DNA of 64,000 nucleotides from Paramyrothecium sp. XJ0827 (lineage: Eukaryota; Ascomycota; Sordariomycetes; Hypocreales; Stachybotryaceae): positions 5,518,001 to 5,582,000 of the forward strand of contig JAJFPB010000003.1 of the NCBI GenBank assembly GCA_020881915.1, read 5' to 3'. The stretch's first letter is position 1; every line of letters starts with the position of its first letter. The notes beneath the pieces are model-generated. The model was not told where the DNA came from. It was given only the letters and a program-made list of their open reading frames with translations, and made no database searches. The position numbers and the translations under genes are program-made. Shown in pieces: positions 1 to 11,256 of the stretch.

Positions 1-135
1 CACTCTGAAAGTACATAATTGATCAGATTATTAAACTTTGTTTAATCCGAATTACAAGAGGACGCATGTCTTCACGTACGTACTGGGTCATGAAGTCAGT
101 ATGAAACATTTCACATGTCATTGGCTTGATAGATG

Positions 136-2084
136 TCAAGTTTGATGGCTCTGTCCGTTTAACTTACTCCCTGTCCATTGGTCAAAACTCGGAAATGGTT
201 GGAGCTCTAGTAGGACTGTTGAGGAGGCGGGGGAGAAAGTGCTTACAATTTGCTTGGTTAACAAAGGGTTAGTTTTCTGCCGTAAAATGTGAAGAAAGAA
301 GATTGAAACGGGGAGAAGATGTGACATGTAACGTAGGAAAAGGGAACCAACTGTTCGATTAGGGACGGCTAAATTCTCTGTTTCATATTGGAGTCGTTTG
401 GACTGATCTCCGTCTTTGCCACTAAACCAGTAGCCTGGGTTGTGGAACCCTCGTTTGATAATCCTATTTAATGCGTCACGGAGTTCTAAAGCTGTTGCCC
501 GCCGTTCACAGAATCCCTTGTCGTCCTTCGTCGGGCCCGCATCTGTAACTACGATATGCGGGCCTGTGCCACCAGAGCTGGGCTCGTCATCTGAGGGATC
601 AAGGTCCACGACGAGTAACATATCTCGGACGATTTCCAATATTTCTCGAATCGCCGTGTCGCGTAGGCATTCTTGGTCCCTGGCAATAGCATTGATGGTG
701 GCGATCACCTCAGGATGCACGCGCGCAAACTTCTTCCCATGTTCGTCAGTATGAATGGTGTAGTAGGGCGCCTCTTGGCCGCAATTGCCAACGATGCTGT
801 TGAAGGCGACCAATCCCTCGTTACCGACTAGCAGCCAGATAAGGAACTCAAGGGTGAAGCAGCCAAAAGACCAGATGTCGTAATGTCGCGACCGGCCGCT
901 GGCGGAGTGTGTAGATATCTCTGGCGGCTCGTAGCGACATGTTGTATTTTTTTCCTGCGAGGTTGCATGTCGCATGGTTGTCACAGCTGTGTGGTGCTTG
1001 GCGAATCCCATGTCTGAGAACTTGAGGATGCCAATGTCAACGGTAGATTCGTTGCTCGCCTTCGTAAGCACGCGTAGAATGTTGTCAGGCTTGAGATCGC
1101 CATGACGCCAAGAGCCCCCGCGATAATCGTGCAATTGTACAAGGGCATCGGCAAGACCTCGCAGCTGTAGTACCACATCGTGAACTACCTTGGGGCTGAG
1201 CTTCACCCGGCCGCTGTTTTCCCAGAGGCTGCGCAGCGTGCCGCCGTCTGCCCAGCGAAACATCAGGTAATGACCCCTACCACGGGTGAAGGCGGCAATA
1301 AACTCAATGATATTTTCGTGGCGCAACTGGCTAATGTCGCGGTGGGCGTTGAGCTCGGATTCCCACTCTTCTGTGAGAGCATTGCAGGCTGTTTCTTCGG
1401 TCTGTCTCAGACATTTGACAGCCATATAGGCTCTTTTTCTATCCCACTAAAACATCTTTTCATTACGTTGAACTTGTGACGAGGAGAAAGTGGCGAGGCG
1501 AAATGCAACTTACAGTGTCCAGTACACCGTGGAAGTGGTTTTCGTGAATGGCCACCTGCCGAACTGCGCCGGAGGCTCCTGATCTCTCAATGTCACTCTT
1601 CCAAATGAAAGGCAGTATATGCTTTGAATCTAGCAATAGCAAGTCATTACCACGAAAGACGGGTGCCAGGAACCGCCACTGATGTGAAAAGAAGTTGTGC
1701 TTGTCGGCTTCATCCCAACGCAAGCCTTCAAAAAATTTCGGCCTCCTGCGCCCGGTGAAGCGGTAACCATTTGTCATTAATATTTTTGTCATGGAACCGC
1801 TCCATGGTCTTGCGCAACTTCTTCTTCGACGACGCTGTCACACATGCAATGACGAAGATCGTTTTAGCATCCTTGAGGATAAAATTGAGCACTGATTCGA
1901 CCTTCTCTTTCGAGGTTGATTTTGCTGCCTGAAAACCCAGCTCCTGGAGCACAGCCCCGCGTGTTACCAATCTCTCGAGAACGCCATGAGGCAGAAAATC
2001 GCCGACGTTGTCGAACACGCTCGATTGGTAATTCTCTGTAATCTGGCTGCGTAGTCCTCCTTTATCATCCAAATCGCTTGACAT
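136..2084 (-). pseudogene. Fungal serine/threonine protein kinase gene, one frameshift
   Basis: The C-terminal exon (136-1446) holds a protein kinase domain: VAIK-type lysine in YMAVKCL, catalytic loop HGDLKPDN, a DMG in place of DFG, EPPE in place of APE, and the subdomain IX motif DIWSFG. The preceding exon (1514-2084, ATG at 2084, MSSDLDD...) carries the N-terminal region usual for this fungal kinase family, with a stretch reading KHNFFSHQWRFLAPVF. A 67-nt GT-AG intron (1447-1513) joins them in phase 0 as LDT/WDRKRAY. Within the first exon the frame is lost at a run of six A (1730-1735, + strand): removing one base restores AEIF/EGLRWDEAD, giving about 626 aa. This is either a true frameshift or a run-length sequencing error. 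The last roughly 90 residues do not resemble a kinase, so the true 3' end may differ. The substrate is unknown. Confidence 0.75.
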
Positions 2085-2527
2085 GGTCACAAATGGCCAA
2101 GTTATGCACATAGGAATAGTAGTAAGAGTATGGAGTTGTGAAAACACAAAAAGGAGCACGCAGCTGGTTGTGGTGGGCACGCCGTGGGGCACGGCAATCT
2201 GCGTATTTACTCAAGTGGCCGATTTGGGCGCAGCACATGGCTGTTTCATGAGCGGGGAAGGTCAAATATGAGCCCTGATTGCCGTCAGCTGAAAGAGGAA
2301 GTGCTGGACATCATCTCAAGATATCATGGCCTAAGGCACCCACACTTGAATTGAGGGAATACTCGCGCGCCCCAGAGAAAAGAGGGCATCAACACCTGCA
2401 CAGCCTTACACAGGGGCGTATCTGGTGAAAGGATCCGGATCACCATCCATAACTTTATCCATTGCCTTTCCCGGTGAGCACACGTTGACTATTTATTATC
2501 CTGGTTCCCTCAGACATCCGCTGTTCA
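2085..2527. other. Intergenic, divergent promoter region
   Basis: This 443-base stretch separates the kinase gene (reading left) from the membrane protein gene (reading right) and must hold both promoters. Only short overlapping frames are present. I recognise no RNA gene or repeat. Confidence 0.5.
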
Positions 2528-3592
2528 ATGGGCTCCGAAGTACCTGGCCTCGGCGTCTTTCTGAGCTTGGCAGTGCTAGCCCTCAACCTGATGCTTCAGC
2601 CCACCGGCCGAGTGTGCGGGTTCCATCCATCGTCGCGCATCTATCTTCGCAGTTCGCCGATAGTATGCGCGGTCGATGCCATTCTCATGCTTGTAGAGTT
2701 CGCGTGGAATTTGGCCCATAAGCCGTCATTTGTCGTTGCGGCAAACAGGACCGTGGCCCGTCGCCATAGAGACGCTCCGGAAACCTTACCATCCCAACAA
2801 GCGGCCAAGGGCCCGTTGCTTCTACGGCTGACATTGTTCATTTTTGGAACATTATTCGGCGCGTTCAAGATCTTCTTCAGCTCCGGTTTACCCTGGGAAC
2901 AGTTTGCCGCCGGAAGTTTCATGGCTTCTCTCATCATCACCGAGACAATCAATCACTTGACAACCATCACTCCGGACGAGCTCGACGCTGTTTCTTCAGC
3001 CACTGGCAACGAAAGCGCCAGTAGGGTCCCAAGATTCATCCACGTCTCCGAGGTAGCCTTTGGCACTGTTGCCATCCTGCTACAGTTATTCTGTCTCACC
3101 TGGGTGGATTTGGCCGAGAAGGCGCCAGACAAGAATCTGCTTACCAGGTGGTCATTTCGGTTGCTTCGGCTGCTCGCCCACGTTCTTGCGGGTCTCATCT
3201 ATGTGGTGTCCCTGGAGGACATATCTCACATCAGTTGGCTTACTGTTCGACGCCGCAAGCTAGCCATTACGATTTCCTTGCTGCTAATTTTTGGAGTCGT
3301 TGGGATCTTCCAAGTAAAGAATTATCGATTCACTTTGGGGTATACTCTGATATCATTTGGCCTCTCGTCAATTGCAAGGTTCTTGGCTTCGCTGGACTTT
3401 ACCGAAAAATACATCTTGTTTTATGACGCGGGAGGTCCAGAACTGGAAACGAGGCAGGGGCGGCAGCTGGGTCACATTCTTGCCTTTGACTTTTTTAGCA
3501 GGTTATTATTCTTTTCGGCCTACTGGTATTCGCGGCTATACAAATCCGATGGGACGTTCAAGCCAGACTGGTTGGATATTTTAAAGTCGTAA
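2528..3592 (+). CDS. Hypothetical multi-pass membrane protein, 354 aa
   Basis: Single-exon open frame starting at ATG 2528. The protein has about seven or eight hydrophobic stretches that could span the membrane, roughly at residues 8-26, 97-117, 175-193, 207-226, 244-261, 267-287 and 318-335. The charged segment after the first helix (around residues 75-92) is probably a loop. I do not recognise the family. The arrangement (short N-terminal helix, then a bundle of helices with basic loops such as TVRRRK) recalls uncharacterised fungal integral membrane proteins. It is transcribed away from the kinase gene. No frameshift or stop interrupts it, which together with the hydrophobicity pattern supports a real gene. 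Function unknown. Confidence 0.7.
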   Translation: MGSEVPGLGVFLSLAVLALNLMLQPTGRVCGFHPSSRIYLRSSPIVCAVDAILMLVEFAWNLAHKPSFVVAANRTVARRHRDAPETLPSQQAAKGPLLLRLTLFIFGTLFGAFKIFFSSGLPWEQFAAGSFMASLIITETINHLTTITPDELDAVSSATGNESASRVPRFIHVSEVAFGTVAILLQLFCLTWVDLAEKAPDKNLLTRWSFRLLRLLAHVLAGLIYVVSLEDISHISWLTVRRRKLAITISLLLIFGVVGIFQVKNYRFTLGYTLISFGLSSIARFLASLDFTEKYILFYDAGGPELETRQGRQLGHILAFDFFSRLLFFSAYWYSRLYKSDGTFKPDWLDILKS

Positions 3593-4742
3593 ATAAGAGT
3601 AGATTTAGGTCAGTGTTGGAGGAGAAATCCATTGATCAGTATTCGTCGGTTGGGTGGATGGGTGAACGAGATCATGTTGAAAATACTTATCATAGCAGCT
3701 CTACAGCTTGAAGATTGCCTTGTTCTTGTGAGTCGGCTGTTGTGGAGGTGCCTAGTTGAATGGACGGGCGCAGTTAAACTGAGACAAGTTGACTAGATGG
3801 CGGTTGAGAAAGCCCCTTCTGATCAAAGCCAGAGAGAAGAAGTCACTCAACCTTCGTACTAGGTATTGATACAGAGCTTCTCGTTGAGTCAATCATAGAA
3901 ACGATGATGTGAAGTCGTGCAGAGTCGAAGTGTTTTGTACCATGTCGTACTTCAAATCAACAGGACCTGATACACATACATCATGTCTACTATCTAGGTA
4001 ATCGTCAAGAAAGTGTTCGTAGGAAGACCTTATCCGTTCGGTTGAGGGCAACTGCCGCAATCGTGATCATGATATCAATGGCCAAAAGACGTTGGTGAAA
4101 CTTGGCCAATACTTCTTGCTGTGTTCGCAAGTCTGGAGAAAACGAGTGCGGGGACGCCCATGCCTAACAAACCCCTGTCCGGGGCGGAAGTAGGTCAACT
4201 TCTAAACTTGGGTTAGATAGCGTGAGTTATACTTCCGACGGGTAGTCGGATAGCATCACGGAATATCACACGAGGCTCCTGATATCTCCAGTGGTCCGCC
4301 AAGCCAGCCAGTATTGATTTAAAATGGAAGAGGGTGATGGCCGGAATCTTCCATATTTCACGAGATGCCTTCGGCATTTTCTGTGCCGCTTCATTGCACC
4401 GAATAATGCTACCCACGGTTACACACCAATTCTTTTGCTGCGCTCTTTCGTAGTAAAGAACATTTTTGCCGATGCTTTGTGAGTCTGGATCCCAATCCAT
4501 GCTAAATCGGTAAGTCTTGGGCAGATGAAGAATGAATGAAGACCAGCGGAAACTATACTTGAAAGTTCACCCTTGTCTAGAGTACGAGCAATAACATTCA
4601 CGTAATTTTCGGGCCTTCAAAGGCACCGTTGAATCCAGGCAACGTACCGCACGCGTATAAGACCACACTTGGCAGCAGAATTGGCCTCATTTCAACTATT
4701 GTCCGTCCGCTGTCTTTTCTTATTGTCGCATCCTCACCAGTG
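3593..4742. other. Intergenic, no convincing gene
   Basis: About 1.15 kb lies between two convergent genes. Two small minus-strand frames (4213-4500 and 4419-4601, 60-95 codons) have no recognisable domain or signal peptide and overlap each other. I see no repeat or RNA gene. Confidence 0.45.
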
Positions 4743-5841
4743 CTAAAGTCCATTGTCCGCCCAATCTTTGAGGAGTGGCTTCCTCTCCCCGTTATATCCC
4801 ACCTTTCTCATCCATTCTTCCACATTGCGTACCCTACCAGGAAGAATTCTGTCCAGGAGCTGATAATCGCGCTGTATGATGCCCTTGTTGTCCCCAGAGC
4901 CTTGGTAGATGCGCCACCACGCCGAAAAATTCTGGCCGTAGGTCAAGAGCGTTTCATCGTCGTCCCCCGCGTATTGAGCCCCAATTTTGGTGTCCGCGCC
5001 TTTGGGCAAAACGCTCCACATCTCCTTCATGAAGTCATCAAGGTCCACGTTGTCATAACGAGCAGGCAACCCCGTAGCGGCTGTGAATGCGCTAGCAATC
5101 TGTGGTCCTGAGGCATGCGCCGTTGCAATCTCTAAGTCTAGGCCTCGACTGTCACTCGAGTGGTCGAGAGCCCATCGTACGTAGAGTCCAAGATCGTCCA
5201 AATAGATTAACGGCATAGAGCCTTCAGCAAGCGGGATACGGAAGACGTATGTCCCAGTCCCATCAACCTGCGGGCGGTAATAATCGCTGAGAGATTCGAT
5301 GTATGGCCCACTTGTGATGATTGTCCAGTTCATTGGTTCCGTTGGCTGAGACTTGAGGAATGCTATGTGGCATGATTTCAGAAATGTTCCACTTGACTGA
5401 GAGTCGGTAGTTTTGGCTGGGAATCTCACCTGCAACTTTACCCTTCGAATCGTAGTGGAAGCATCGATATTTGGGGTCAAATCCGACTTTCTGGCTGCAG
5501 TAGTCCAGGCCGCCATATACAAAGTGTTTGACACTTAAACGGCGTGCAATTTCATAAATGCGAATACTCCAATAGATCTCATTCCGCTCACCAACGGCGA
5601 AACCATCAAGGTTGACAAAACAACAGTCAATCTCAGTAAATGCACGGGTCAAGTCATGCTCATTGAAGCAACTGCCTTCGATCAGAGTTACGTTTGCTGA
5701 GCGTAACGCTTGGGCTTGGGTCGAGGATGCGTCGCGTGTCATGACTCTGACGTTGTAACGCTGAGGTTGGGAGACGAGTGCGCGACAGACGGCGGCGCCC
5801 TGTGCGCCGGTCCCCCCAATAACAAGGCAGTTTGTAGTCAT
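4743..5841 (-). CDS. NmrA-like NAD(P)-binding family protein
   Basis: Atypical short-chain dehydrogenase of the NmrA-like family, with an N-terminal Rossmann fold whose dinucleotide loop GGTGAQG lies at about residues 9-15. Two exons, 5430-5841 and 4743-5362, flank a 67-nt intron (gtgagat...acatag); joined they give GKVA/AFLKSQ and 343 aa, the usual length. The second half contains WTIITSGPYIESL, IYLDDLG and the terminal EWMRKVGYNGERKP, all typical of fungal NmrA-like proteins. Members range from redox-sensing regulators that bind NAD(P) without catalysis to isoflavone-reductase-like enzymes; the catalytic YxxxK of classical SDRs is not evident, so a binding or regulatory role is possible. 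It probably acts in the cytosol. The start at 5841 is the only one that keeps the nucleotide loop at the extreme N terminus. A broken relative lies at about 52.5-53.0 kb. Confidence 0.88.
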
Positions 5842-7451
5842 ATTTTCGGTTTTATCTTGATCGTGAAGACAGCTGGGTTGTGGAGTAGAATATAATTGTA
5901 AAAGCTTGTCTTTCAGATGGCACCCAAAGAGGACACACTTAAGACGGCAGTGAGTTGGAATTCAAGGCTTTATAGCCCAGTTCAAATCGACCTAATTGGG
6001 GACATGTCAAAACGCTTTCACTTGTCTTGGAACTACCGTTCTAACCAAATTTGACCAAAACATCCCTCTTAGTTGCAAGACAAGGTACTACCTTCAAAAA
6101 ATCGGCCACGGTTAGAAATCATGCCGACCTTGACCAATACAATTGCAGGCATCAGTAATCTGAACCTCTCTGTTGTCTTCCAAAGCAAATGAACGATTAA
6201 TGTATGTTATATGTTTTGAGCTGCATGATCTACCAATTCAATTTTTTTTGTGTGGTTTATGATAAACCGGACCCTCTAGCACAAGGCAGTGACAGATGCG
6301 CTCAGGTTAGTGAGGATGACAATGCAGTGACAATAGTATTCTAATTAGAGCGAAGGCGAAGGAGCGAGCCGATGCATCCACACACTCTGGTCGCGTCAAC
6401 ATAAAACCATTGTACAATTGAAAAGAGTTGTTTGTGTCTGCATTAGTAACAGAGATTGTACGTTTTACTCGTATTGTAAGTGTGGCGCTCCGTTTCATCT
6501 TGTCATGCTGAACCTTGAGGGCAAGGTACGACGATGTGTGTGCTCGCGACTGAGAAGTATCTACCAGTGCGTATTGGGACTACTAAGGTAGCCTCACAGC
6601 GTATTTTCTGGCACGTACGTATAAATGAACCCGCTTGCTCAGGTATTTAAGTTACGGGCGAAAACTGTTACTGACAGGTATACCAGCACATGCTACGACC
6701 GGGTAGAATACCGGACAACAGAATAAATATCAGATGGCGGTGCGTTGCGATAACCTACTGGTGTAGATTAATAACAATGTATAGGTCATGGGTATTGACG
6801 GACGAATGGAGTTAAATTGTCGGATGTCATATTCCTCATATACCAGTAGTCAATAAATTTTTAATTATCATGTTAATCAACCGGTAACCTGCACCCCGTG
6901 AAGAAGCTGTGACGAGAATCTGTTGCACCTACTAAGATGCTGGTAACATGTGCAAGTACAGTAAATTTGGCGTCGCTCCTGGATCGGTCTGGGCCCTGCC
7001 AATGTAACTCTCTCTTCCCCTCCTTGGTCACCCTGCGGGGTGGGTTATAAATCGCCTCCGAGATGCATCAGGTTTTGTTTGCCGCGTTGCCCATTTTCCA
7101 TTAAACTCAAGGCAAAGCTACTCTACTCATCCGCTACTTATTCGACTGGTTGATTGAATGCTTGGTAATTCGGAAATTCAATTGATAAGTGCGCACGATT
7201 TATAATCGTTTCGTGATGGTTCGGGGAGTCTACCCAGCGCTGTTGTGTGTGTATTGTCGTACCTCGCCTCGAGGTGTCTCGCAAAGAAGGCCTATAAATT
7301 GCCATCATGGCTCGTAATTGATACGACGGAGGAAAACAACTAAAGAATCAAACAGAGAAGACATCCTCCCAAGCCATTTCCGCTATCAAACAACATATCT
7401 AATTCCGCAAGCCCGTACCACTACACAACTCACACTCCGAACTCTTCAAAC
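5842..7451. other. Intergenic, 1.6 kb, divergent promoters
   Basis: Divergent spacer between the NmrA-like gene and the SDR gene. It is moderately AT-rich with scattered stops in all frames and no coding sequence I can support. A TATAAAT box lies at 7293-7299, about 155 bases before the SDR start, and a second TATAAA-like site lies near 7045. Confidence 0.5.
7293..7299 (+). promoter_or_regulatory. TATA-box-like site before the SDR gene
   Basis: TATAAAT occurs 153 bases upstream of the SDR start codon at 7452, a reasonable distance for a fungal core promoter with a leader of about 120 bases. Assignment is by motif and position only. Confidence 0.35.
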
Positions 7452-8313
7452 ATGTCCAATTTTATCAAAACCCATACAACCCCTTATGCTGCGCTTGCCA
7501 ACTTCGTTGCCTCGAAGCCATTGTCTGGAAAAACAGCCGTGGTGACAGGTGCGGGCAGGGGCGTAGGGGCATACATCGCTCAGCAGCTTGCTGCAGGGGG
7601 CGTCTCGCGTCTCGCGTCTCGGGATTCTTGGCCGTGACAAGACGCGCATAGAAGATGCTCAGAAAAGATACTCGGCAGAGTTCCCTGAAACCACCATCGA
7701 GGCGTTTGTTCTTGACGTTACGGACGAGTCTGCAGTCGGCTCATTCTTCTCCACTTTTGGCGTGCCAGATATTTTGGTAAACAATGCAGGAGTCTTCCCT
7801 GATACGGGGCCATTCATCAAAGAGAATCTGAGGCAGTGGTTCACCGGCTTCGAAGTGAATCTTCTTGGTACGGCCACTGTGACACAGCAATTCCTGCGAG
7901 CAAAAGGACCCGACCGCCAGGCGATCGTTTTGAACGTGTCCACCTTGGCGGCACACTTCCGTGCCCCACTCGTCGGTTGGTCAGGCTACGGTTCAAGCAA
8001 ACTAGCTCAGGCACGTCTCTTCGAACACTTGAGGTTCGAGCACCCGGAGGTGCGCTTCATCAACATTCACCCAGGTCAGATCGCGAGCGACGGATTTGCG
8101 ACATCGGGTGCACCCGAGCCTGCACAGGGCATGACTGATGGGAATTTGGCAGGGCAGTTCTATGTGTGGGCTGCTACAGAGGAAGCTTCATTCCTATCTG
8201 GGCAATTTGCTTGGGCCGAGTGGGATATCGACGAGCTCAAGCGGAAAAGAGACGAAATTGTGAATAAGGATCTGCTGCTGGTGACGTTTGAAGGTATTGA
8301 ACGAGGTGGTTGA
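7452..8313 (+). pseudogene. Short-chain dehydrogenase/reductase, broken by a 7-bp repeat
   Basis: Classical SDR with all core motifs: cofactor loop TGAGRGVG at about residues 32-39, NNAG, the catalytic Ser in VLNVSTLAA, and YGSSK matching the YxxxK dyad, followed by the PG motif NIHPGQIASDG. The reading frame starts at ATG 7452 (MSNFIKTHTTPY) but shifts at three perfect tandem copies of CGTCTCG at 7601-7621. With two copies the protein would read GGVSRLGILGRDK, the expected start of the second beta-strand region. With three copies it hits a stop at 7635. The full product would be about 285 aa. No intron that removes exactly one unit is evident. The downstream frame is otherwise clean, so the lesion is recent, reversible by repeat slippage, or an assembly artefact. 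The substrate cannot be told. Confidence 0.82.
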
Positions 8314-8351
8314 CGAAAATAGCTTTCGTTGAGGCCATTGCCATCAACGAA

Positions 8352-8984
8352 ATGGACGAAATGCAATTTGTCTTTAGTCACACAAGTATAACATTACGAG
8401 AACTTCTTGACACCTCGAGATACAGCAGTCACAGGCATACATTTGAGGGGAAATTGAAGCTCGCTCTTGCAATCTCGAGTTGCGTATTGCAGCTTCATAA
8501 GACACCATGGCTTGAAGGGGCGATTACACTCGATGATTTCGTCTTCTTACAAGCAGATATCATATCCACGCCGAGTTCAGGCTCTTGGAGTAGGCCCTTT
8601 ATGGTTAGACATGTATTAGGCGCAGTCACTGAGGCGACATCAACGGAACAACTCAGCCCGAATAAAACGACTAACCCAATGAATCTGATGATTCTATCTC
8701 TAGGGGCTCTCCTTATACAAATCATTGTCGGAAGAACCATACCCGCGCTCGATATGAAGGAGGGGGATTTAGTGGACAGAAAAGTGATTTTGGCCAAGTA
8801 CGACGCTGGCATCAAGTTGAGTCATGAGATCCTCGAAAATGGTGGCATGAATTATGCTGCTGCGGTGACCTGGTCCCTCGGTAGTGTCTTCAGCATAGCT
8901 ACGTTTGAAGACGAAGGTTTTTGCCAAAGCTTCTACAACGAGGTTGTTGCCAGAATCGAGGATGATATTCGACTCGTTTCCTAA
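8352..8984 (+). pseudogene. C-terminal half of a DUF7580-type kinase-like protein
   Basis: The open frame begins upstream at 8310 without an ATG; the first ATG is at 8352 and gives 210 aa. The sequence resembles the C-terminal, kinase-like part of fungal DUF7580 proteins: KLKLALAISSCVLQLHKTPWL, then LMILSLGALLIQIIVGRTI and a terminal helix-rich tail ending in a FYNEVVARIEDD segment. Full-length members are commonly over 500 aa with an N-terminal helical region, which is absent here: the frame abuts the end of the SDR gene, leaving no room for it. No catalytic kinase motif is present. I read it as a truncated gene or relic; expression as a short protein cannot be excluded. Confidence 0.6.
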
Positions 8985-9230
8985 TGGCTGCCTTCGCTTA
9001 TCTCGACTTTACCTTGGAAATCGGCTTCGTAGTTTGGTCAGTAGCAGTCTTTATCTGGGCAGGTTTAAATACAGCAGAGAACTTTTCATGGTAATACTGG
9101 TCAAAATACATACAAACACATATTCATAAAGCATCGCGGAGATGACCGTTGAGAGTCACCTTGGCCATTCGAGTCACAGAACCGTAATCTCATGTAGAAT
9201 GATGAAAACAAATACCCACTTCAAGTCCCT

Positions 9231-10469
9231 TCAATATACAGATCCCCTCCAGTCCTGAGCTGCAGCAACCCCAGTCGCACGATTCATTGGTCCGGCCAAG
9301 TCCACATTCGAATTATAAAAGATGCCAAACTTATCGCCTGTGTCCTGTTTCGGATCGTACGGGCAGCCGCTCACGGCCGGGGGCAAGATCTGCCAGTACA
9401 TGCTAGGCAGACCGACCGAGTTCATGTCGTTGACCTCCGAAGTAAAGGCGGACCTTTGGTCATAGGCGGAAGCATCAATGCCCCATTCCTCTAGGAATAC
9501 CTTTTTCCCATTGGACTGATTCACCCAGTCACGCATTGCGCTGCTCCATCGTCCAGGTACGCTAGCGTATCGATGGACTGAGATGGCATCGACGGCATCG
9601 CATTGCGTCACGGCGGGCAAGAAGGTGCACTGGTGGGAGATATCACCGCCAAGACCACCGGTCGAGATCAGGATGCGGTTGTTGGCGCCAAGCACATTCC
9701 GCATGTGCCGAGCACGCCCACATGCCCAGCCATGAGGATCTCCATTACGGCAATTGCTTCCTGACGGGGTCATAGGCTCATTCTGGGCTTTGCATTAGCC
9801 CAAATTCTTGGTGCATATGGTTTTGCTCATAGACAGTGACTTTACCTGAAGGTTGAAGCTCACGATAGCCTCAGGCCACTCCTTCCATACTTTACCGGAG
9901 TAGGCACCTCGGTAGTTCAAGATGTAGGAAAGACGAGCGTCATACGTATTGAATGCGTTCTGTTGCTCGTAGAAATATCCGGCCCCCCAGCGGTCATAGT
10001 AAACATCTCTGGACCCGAGTTAATATTGACAGTTGGCTCTTTGTGTGTATATCACGGGGTCTTGTAGCAGTCCCACGTACTTGCGGTAATCACCAATCAG
10101 CGAGTTTGAGTCGTGAGGCGAGATGATTGTCTTGATGTGTCTGGCGACGAGTTTGACTAAGACCTTGTCTAGCTCATCGAGTGTCACCTTATTGTACTGG
10201 CCAAGTGTTGTTTCCAGCGGCGGGATGTCTCGGACAATGCGGCTGCCTTTCTGGCAGCCTCTAGTTTGGCCGTTGACCCAGAGTCTGACAACTTTGGTAT
10301 TGTAATCGGACAATTTTTGAATGTACGCATCTTGATCGGCGTCAGAGAGCCCTTGCAGGTAATAGATGTTAGTACCAGCCCACGACGGTGAGCTTTGACG
10401 AGCTTCGGGAGCAGCCCGGCCGCTCGTTGCAGCCAATACAAAAAGAAAAGCTCCTAGAAAGCCTTTCAT
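9231..10469 (-). CDS. Secreted glycoside hydrolase family 5, mannanase-like
   Basis: Three exons (10081-10469, 9846-10008, 9231-9782) give 367 aa. The N terminus MKGFLGAFLFVLAATSGRAAP is a signal peptide. The mature protein is a GH5-type (beta/alpha)8 barrel: WAGTNIYYLQG, VVRLWVNG, the acid/base Glu in FNLQNEP (about residue 187), HRYAS, and the nucleophile Glu in VFLEEWG. These fit fungal endo-beta-1,4-mannanase-like GH5 enzymes that cut hemicellulose outside the cell; exact substrate is inference. The first intron (gtacgtg...ggtccag, 72 nt) removes an apparent TAA; the second is 63 nt (gtaaag...cccag). The gene is divergent from a Zn2Cys6 regulator followed by a sugar transporter, which suggests a common carbohydrate-use role. 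Confidence 0.88.
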
Positions 10470-11256
10470 TTTGGGATTTAGAACAAAAAGGTGCCGTTGT
10501 CGATGAAGTGCAATATGCCAGTGGTGGCTTTCCTTCTTCAGACCGTGCAACAAAAATGTGGTCATCATCTTATATCTCCGAAGGCAGCCAAAGGGGCACA
10601 ATGCAAGTGGAGAATCGTCTAAAACAAATAAGGCAGGCCGTAGAATTGCCTACGCTAAAAAAAGATCGTCGTTGTTTCGAAGCTATCAATACGCAGTAGG
10701 CTAGGCAGTGTAGCTTCGTAGATCCCTGCGCGGAGTTTCAATGCGCGCATCCTCCCGGGGAATTGAAGCTCCGTGGAAGGTGGTAGCAAGACGATGTTCA
10801 TTTCAGCGTCTTCTCGTATTTACGGGAGAATCATGATGATAAGCTTCCCAAGCGCACAGCAACGCAAAAAATGACACCGACGAGAACGAACTTAAAAATG
10901 TTCGAGACTGGGTATGATCTTAAAGATCATCGCCTCCCCAGCAAGTCCTCACTCTTTCAAACGACTTTTTACGTGACTGTGCTGTACAATAATTATCTAC
11001 GCTGCTGTGTATCAAGTTGATAGTCTCTTTAGTGTAATACCCATTTCTCGAACCTTGCACAACTACCAATAGACCAGTATTCAACGTGAGGGAACGTGCG
11101 CCTTGCTCACCACTGCATGATGATTGGGTGCCGACGGGCATGTGATTTGCCGAGGCTCTACTGGGGGTGGATTAAGGTCTGTAGCAGCGCACTTTCTTGG
11201 GGGCACGGTCTAAGCCTAGCATCTCCATCCGCCATTAGACTCACGAGCTGGAAGTG
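10470..11256. promoter_or_regulatory. Divergent promoter between GH5 enzyme and regulator
   Basis: This 787-base region separates the GH5 start (10469) from the regulator start (11257). It contains two matches to the CreA/Cre1 carbon-repressor consensus SYGGRG: CCGGGG at 10755-10760 and CTGGGG at 11161-11166. Such hexamers occur often by chance; their presence fits, but does not prove, carbon catabolite control. Short frames here have no coding support. Confidence 0.35.

Noticed and set aside
7601..7621. Short tandem repeat as a CRISPR-like array
   Set aside because: Units are 7 bp without spacers, inside a eukaryotic gene; no CRISPR array or cas gene is present in the window.
10010..10080. 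Apparent premature TAA in the GH5 gene
   Set aside because: A canonical intron (gtacgtg...ccag) covers it and joins YRK to DVYYDRWG in frame.
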